From: an uncultured Fusobacterium sp.
GTDB taxonomy: Bacteria > Fusobacteriota > Fusobacteriia > Fusobacteriales > Fusobacteriaceae
Length of the DNA: 64,000 nt
NCBI RefSeq assembly: GCF_905200055.1
Contig: NZ_CAJKIS010000004.1
Coordinates: 27,144 to 91,143 of the forward strand
Direction of reading: 5' to 3'
In this document: positions 60,370-64,000 of the stretch, piece after piece
How positions within the stretch are numbered: the first letter of the stretch is position 1
Layout of the letters: every line of letters starts with the position of its first letter
Program-made: the position numbers and the translations under genes
The notes under the pieces: generated by a model
What the model was told of the DNA's origin: nothing
Databases searched by the model: none
The model's input: only the letters and a program-made list of their open reading frames with translations

Positions 60370-60397
60370 TTTAATAATTTCTATAAAGTTGTATAAT
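60370..60397 (+). promoter_or_regulatory. Possible promoter of the 104-residue orphan gene
   Basis: TTTAAT (60370-60375), 16 bp, TATAAT (60392-60397), 33 bp before the start. The -35 is a weak match. Confidence 0.45.
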
Positions 60398-60429
60398 TGA
60401 GATATAAAAGTTTTTTAAGGAGGTAATTG

Positions 60430-60744
60430 ATGAACTTACAAGAAAAGATATTCAGAGCCCTTATTGACTTTGAAGCTCAAGGTGAAATATATGTTGAAAA
60501 AGAAAAAGTTATTCTTGGTTGTATGGCTAATGGTAGTGAGATAGAAAAGGTCAGAAAATATTTAACATCATTAGATTTACAAGAAAAATTTCCTGAAAAT
60601 TCACTAGATGATATTAATAAAGCTGTTCAAAGTTTAGTTGAAAAAGATTTTATTAGAGCTAGAATAGTGACAACTACAACTGGAATAAACTTTTATGAGA
60701 TCTTAGGAAGTCAATGTGACCTTGAAGAATTTTTAGAAGGATAG
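60430..60744 (+). CDS. Small uncharacterised protein, 104 residues
   Basis: I do not recognise this family. ATG 60430 is used as start because AAGGAGG lies 6 bp before it; an in-frame TTG sits just before. The protein is predicted to be soluble and largely helical, with no signal peptide, and carries two cysteines (in ILGCMANG and SQCDLEEF). The region DINKAVQSLVEKDFIRARIV followed by TTTTGINFYEIL could form a helix-turn-helix / winged-helix-like C-terminal half, but this is only a visual impression. It lies between valS and a strong terminator. Confidence 0.7.
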   Translation: MNLQEKIFRALIDFEAQGEIYVEKEKVILGCMANGSEIEKVRKYLTSLDLQEKFPENSLDDINKAVQSLVEKDFIRARIVTTTTGINFYEILGSQCDLEEFLEG

Positions 60745-60750
60745 TATTTT

Positions 60751-60784
60751 AAAACAGGCTAATAATTAATTAGCCTGTTTTTTA
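60751..60784 (+). terminator. Terminator after the 104-residue orphan gene
   Basis: A 13-bp stem aaaacaggctaat / attagcctgtttt with a 5-nt loop, followed by further T. It begins 6 bp after the stop codon and separates the gene from the HAD phosphatase. Confidence 0.92.
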
Positions 60785-60806
60785 AAAGTAAAAAGGAGTT
60801 ATATTG

Positions 60807-61589
60807 ATGATAAAAGCTATTTTCTTTGATATAGATGGAACTTTAGTCAGTTTTAAAACTCATCGAGTTCCCCAAAGTACTATTGATGCTTTAAACATGC
60901 TTAGAAAAAAAGGTATTAAAATATTTATTGCCACAGGAAGACATCCCTCTATTATTAGTTTAGGAAATAATATTAATGAATTAAAATTTGATGGTTATGT
61001 AACTTTAAATGGACAATACTGTTTTACTGATAATAAAGTTATTTATAAAAAAAGTATATGCAAAGAGGATATTATAAAATTAGTTGAGTTTTTAAAAACT
61101 TCAAATTATCCTTGTGCTTTCATTGAGGAAAAAGAGTATATGTATATTAATCATATCAATGATGATGTAAAATCTGTACTTAAAAGTGTTAATGTACCAC
61201 TTCCTAATGTTAAAGATATCTCTAGAGCTTTAAAAAATGAGATTTTTCAGTTAAATCCATATATTCCACCAGAAAAAGATCATATTTTTATGGAGATATT
61301 AAAAAATTGTGATCTAACTAGATGGAATCCTCTATTTTCAGATATTATTCCTGCTGGTGGAGGAAAACATATTGCTATTGAAAAAGTTAGAGAATTTTAT
61401 GGTTATTCTAAAGAGGAAACAATGGCTTTTGGTGATGGTGAAAATGATATAACCATGCTTTCAAATGTAGGTATAGGAGTAGCTATGGGAAATGCAAATG
61501 AAGCTGTAAAAAAAGTAGCTGATTATATTACTACTTCTGTTGATGAGGATGGAATATATAATGCCTTAAAACATTTTTCTATCATTTAA
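60807..61589 (+). CDS. Cof-type HAD superfamily phosphatase
   Basis: The 260 residues display HAD motif I FFDIDGTLVSF (nucleophile Asp and acid Asp near residues 8 and 10), motif II ATGRHPS, a C2-type cap domain, and motif III/IV with FGDGENDITMLSNVGIGVAMGNA. Substrates of this group are small sugar or cofactor phosphates, and family membership does not fix which. ATG 60807 is preferred over an in-frame TTG just upstream; AAGGAG lies 8 bp before it. It follows a terminator directly, so it needs a start that I could not locate with certainty. Confidence 0.9.
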   Translation: MIKAIFFDIDGTLVSFKTHRVPQSTIDALNMLRKKGIKIFIATGRHPSIISLGNNINELKFDGYVTLNGQYCFTDNKVIYKKSICKEDIIKLVEFLKTSNYPCAFIEEKEYMYINHINDDVKSVLKSVNVPLPNVKDISRALKNEIFQLNPYIPPEKDHIFMEILKNCDLTRWNPLFSDIIPAGGGKHIAIEKVREFYGYSKEETMAFGDGENDITMLSNVGIGVAMGNANEAVKKVADYITTSVDEDGIYNALKHFSII

Positions 61590-61816
61590 AAAATAAATTT
61601 TTATTTCTTTATTATTTTATGAAAAAGCAATATTAATACTTTGAAAATAAAAGAACAAAAAAACTCGTTTTAAAACAAAAATAATTTTTATTAAATGTTT
61701 TTACAAAAAATTTTATATTTATTTATAAAAATATTATGAAATATTCAATTTTTATGATAAAATAAATATGTGTTGTTAATTTATTAAATATATAATTTCT
61801 CTGGGGAGTGATCATT

Positions 61817-62689
61817 GTGGATTTACATTATTTAAAAATATTCTATGAAGTTGCTAAGGAAAAAAGTTTTACTAAAGCTGCTAGTAAATTATATATAAAT
61901 CAATCTGCTGTATCTATTCAAGTAAAAAAGTTTGAAGAAATTCTTAATGCAAAACTTTTTGATAGAAGTTCAAAAAAGATAAAACTTACATATACAGGAG
62001 AAGCTCTTTATAAAATGGCTGAAGATATTTTTGATAAAGTAAAAAGAGCTGAAAAAGAGATATCTAGAATTATAGATTTAGATAGAGCTAGAATCTCAAT
62101 TGGAGCTACTTCAGTTATTGGTGAACCACTTCTTCCTAAACTTATGAAGGGATTCTCTCAAGCTCATGAAGAGATTGAATATGATATTACTATTGCTGAA
62201 AAATCATGGCTTTTAAAACTTTTAAAAGAGGGAGATCTTGATATTCTAATTATTGACGAAGAGCATATCACAGATTCTAACCTTGAAGTTTTAACTATAG
62301 AGAAGATGCCGTATGTTCTTGTTAGTAAAAAAGAGTATCATAGTATGGAAAGTGTTTCAAAAGATCCTCTTATAACTCGTGAAACTATTCCTAATAACAA
62401 TGAAGCTATTGCTGTTATTGAAGATAAATACAGAATCTCTTTTGATTCAAAAATATCAGTTTTAGGAAACCTTGAAGTTATAAAAGGAATGGTTAGAGAG
62501 GAGATTGGAAACGTTATCCTTCCTATGTATGCAGTTCATAAAGAGATTAAAAGTGGAGAATTCAAGGTAATTTATACTGTTAATGAAGTTAAAGATGGAT
62601 ATCAAGTTGTAATTACAAAAGACAAAAAGAGCTTAATCCAAATTATTAAATTCATTAATTTTATTCAAGACTATCAAATCCAATATTAG
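61817..62689 (+). CDS. LysR family transcriptional regulator
   Basis: The 290 residues show the N-terminal winged helix-turn-helix (MDLHYLKIFYEVAKEKSFTKAAS... KLYINQSAVSIQVKKFE, about 1-60). A linker helix and two-lobed effector domain follow. The start is taken as GTG 61817-61819: GGGGAG lies 8 bp before it and MDLHYLKIF is the family-typical beginning. An earlier GTG three codons upstream would overlap that site. It lies 8 bp upstream of gmhA, so the two are co-transcribed. Its regulon is unknown; LysR proteins usually control a divergent neighbour, but none lies here. Confidence 0.92.
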   Translation: MDLHYLKIFYEVAKEKSFTKAASKLYINQSAVSIQVKKFEEILNAKLFDRSSKKIKLTYTGEALYKMAEDIFDKVKRAEKEISRIIDLDRARISIGATSVIGEPLLPKLMKGFSQAHEEIEYDITIAEKSWLLKLLKEGDLDILIIDEEHITDSNLEVLTIEKMPYVLVSKKEYHSMESVSKDPLITRETIPNNNEAIAVIEDKYRISFDSKISVLGNLEVIKGMVREEIGNVILPMYAVHKEIKSGEFKVIYTVNEVKDGYQVVITKDKKSLIQIIKFINFIQDYQIQY

Positions 62690-62697
62690 GAGGCTAA

Positions 62698-63273
62698 ATG
62701 AACTTAATAGATTCTTATAAAACTGAAGCTTTACTTTTAGAAAATTTTATAAAAGAAGAGGAAGAGAGAAAAGAAACAGAAAGAGTAGCAAAAGAGTTAG
62801 CTAATATATTCAATGCTGGTAATAAAGTTTTAATCTGTGGAAATGGTGGAAGTAACTGTGATGCTCTACACTTTGCAGAAGAGTTTACTGGTAGATTTAG
62901 AGGAGATAGAAGAGCTCTTCCTGCTATTGCTATTGCTGATTCTTCTCATATAACTTGTGTTGGTAACGATTATGGGTTTGATTCTATATTCTCACGTGGT
63001 GTAGAAGCCTATGGTAAGGCTGGAGATATGTTTATAGGTATATCTACTAGTGGGAACTCAAACAATGTAATCAAGGCTGTAGAAGCTGCTAAAAAGTTAG
63101 GTATGAAAACTTGTGTTCTACTTGGAAAAGATGGAGGTAAATTAAAAGGAACTTGTGACTTTGAATTTATAATTCCTGGAAATACTTCTGATAGAATCCA
63201 AGAGATTCATATGATGATCCTTCATATTATTATTGAGGGAGTAGAAAGATTAATGTTTCCTGAAAACTATTAA
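62698..63273 (+). CDS. gmhA: Phosphoheptose isomerase (sedoheptulose 7-phosphate isomerase)
   Basis: The 191 residues show the SIS-domain isomerase: ICGNGGSNCDALHFAEEFTGRFRGDR (with the catalytic-site Glu), ITCVGNDYGFDSIFSRG, GISTSGNSNNV and the C-terminal IQEIHMMILHIIIE with catalytic His. It makes D-glycero-D-manno-heptose 7-phosphate from sedoheptulose 7-phosphate, the first step to ADP-heptose for LPS inner core. This supports an outer membrane with heptose-containing LPS. The coupling with a LysR gene 8 bp upstream is unusual. AGGAGG lies before the ATG. Confidence 0.94.
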   Translation: MNLIDSYKTEALLLENFIKEEEERKETERVAKELANIFNAGNKVLICGNGGSNCDALHFAEEFTGRFRGDRRALPAIAIADSSHITCVGNDYGFDSIFSRGVEAYGKAGDMFIGISTSGNSNNVIKAVEAAKKLGMKTCVLLGKDGGKLKGTCDFEFIIPGNTSDRIQEIHMMILHIIIEGVERLMFPENY

Positions 63274-63288
63274 TAAAATCTAAAATTT

Positions 63289-63331
63289 ACTACATCTTTT
63301 TTCTTATGAGAAAGGATGTAGTTTTTATTTT
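63289..63331 (+). terminator. Terminator of the lysR-gmhA unit
   Basis: The stem actacatc / gatgtagt, extended inward by a ttttttctt...agaaag arm, is followed by TTTTTATTTTG. It begins 16 bp after the gmhA stop codon. Confidence 0.88.
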
Positions 63332-63395
63332 GTCTTTTATTTTCTTTTTTTATGTGATAAACTTTTCTTATAATAATACAGCTAGGAGGTGTACT

Positions 63396-64000
63396 ATGTT
63401 ACAAAAAATAACTTTAATAGATGATGAGATATTTAAAATAAAAGATGATAATAGTGAAGAGATATATTTCTCTGCTAATCAAGAATGGTATCATGGAGAA
63501 AGACAAAGACTTGCTGGTTGTGGTCCTACAACAGCATCTATGCTTATCTATTATTATAACTATAAACATTCAATTATAATTCCACCTCTAAAATCTAATA
63601 TCTTAGCTCTTATGGATGAGATGTGGAATTTTGTAACTCCTGAACATAGAGGTATTCCTACAACTTCTATATTCTGTGAAAAATTAAAAAAATATATTGA
63701 GAAAAATAATTCAGGTGTAACTTTTAATATTTTAGATATTCCTGAAGATAAAAATAGCCGTCCAAATTTCTCTACTCTTGTAAATTTCTTAAAAACTGGA
63801 CTAGAAAATGATAAACCTATTGCTTTTTTAAATCTTTGTAGTGGAGCTGAAGAAAATCTAGATCGTTGGCATTGGGTTATCCTCTTCTCCATTGAATATG
63901 ATATTGATAATAATATTCTATACGCCTATATTTTTGATGAAAATATTATAAAGAAAGTTAATCTAGAATTATGGTTAAACTCTACCTCTCTTGGTGGTGG
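63396..64000 (+). CDS. C39-like (papain-fold) peptidase domain protein, partial at right edge
   Basis: The first 201 codons are in the window, from ATG 63396 with AGGAGG 6-7 bp upstream. No signal peptide is seen. The motif AGCGPTTASMLIYYY (Cys42) and the later WHWVILFS with His159 give the Cys-His pair of the C39_2-like group of papain-fold peptidases. Members include bacteriocin-processing-like and unassigned enzymes; here the lack of a transporter next to it argues against bacteriocin export. The C-terminus is off the edge. A TATAAT at 63369-63374 could be its -10. Confidence 0.82.
   Translation, partial: MLQKITLIDDEIFKIKDDNSEEIYFSANQEWYHGERQRLAGCGPTTASMLIYYYNYKHSIIIPPLKSNILALMDEMWNFVTPEHRGIPTTSIFCEKLKKYIEKNNSGVTFNILDIPEDKNSRPNFSTLVNFLKTGLENDKPIAFLNLCSGAEENLDRWHWVILFSIEYDIDNNILYAYIFDENIIKKVNLELWLNSTSLGG

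Noticed and set aside
63560..63892. A minus-strand reading frame of 110 codons
   Set aside because: It is antisense to the C39-like gene, which has a ribosome binding site, a clear Cys-His motif and extends past the window edge.
1..64000. CRISPR arrays, prophage, rRNA and tRNA genes
   Set aside because: No regularly spaced direct repeats, phage structural genes, or conserved rRNA/tRNA sequences were found on either strand by reading. A tRNAscan-SE or CRISPR finder run would be needed to be definitive.

Overview
The window looks like chromosomal DNA of a Fusobacterium. The base composition is very low in G+C, ribosome binding sites are strong AGGAGG types, envelope genes are Gram-negative in kind (lipoproteins, an alpha-2-macroglobulin/PBP1C pair, gmhA for LPS heptose, a Lol/MacB-like exporter), and there is a complete block for glutamate fermentation through 3-methylaspartate. 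That last trait is known in the F. varium / F. mortiferum group; the species assignment is inference. No rRNA, tRNA, CRISPR array, prophage or intact insertion sequence was found.

Positions 1-11.9 kb (nearly all minus strand) hold a peptide-type ABC importer (substrate-binding lipoprotein, then two permeases, the last cut by the left edge), a YibE/F membrane protein, rpsO with a structured leader, and an overlapping operon mltG - radical SAM gene - tilS - ftsH, followed by a separately promoted long-form hpf. Positions 11.9-24 kb are a minus-strand unit recQ - alpha-2-macroglobulin lipoprotein - pbpC - FtsX/LolE-type permease - LolD-type ATPase, preceded by a zinc alcohol dehydrogenase. Positions 24-31.2 kb carry mnmH (plus), a convergent pair (degenerate alpha/beta hydrolase and M29 aminopeptidase), and a plus-strand operon of an M16 peptidase, a DUF1904 protein and yaaA.

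Positions 31.19-31.51 kb are a non-coding, strongly palindromic block bounded by a perfect 15-bp inverted repeat; this is the least explained sequence in the window. It is followed by malic enzyme, a 72-residue orphan protein, a Gate-domain membrane protein, and mtnN-metK. MetK is preceded by a clear SAM-I (S-box) riboswitch with its own terminator and a near-consensus promoter.

Positions 36.7-44.4 kb (minus) encode glmS-glmL-glmE-mal-citD-citE-citF. Together these give glutamate mutase with its repair ATPase, methylaspartate ammonia-lyase, and a citrate-lyase-type enzyme best read here as citramalate lyase. The path goes from glutamate to methylaspartate, mesaconate, citramalate, then acetate and pyruvate. 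Mesaconase and the lyase maturation genes are not in the window. A 519-bp, extremely AT-rich divergent region separates this block from the plus-strand housekeeping half.

Positions 44.9-64 kb (plus) hold rimP - nusA - ylxR/ylxQ fusion - infB - rbfA - recJ - tig, then clpP - clpX - lon - engB - valS, a small orphan gene, a HAD phosphatase, a LysR regulator with gmhA, and a C39-like peptidase cut by the right edge.

Most of the window is conventional. The points most worth a second look are the palindromic element, a secreted MTA/SAH nucleosidase downstream of a SAM riboswitch, an FtsH with an unusually long charged N-terminal extension, an alpha/beta hydrolase that has lost its serine nucleophile, and the A2M-PBP1C-Lol gene linkage.
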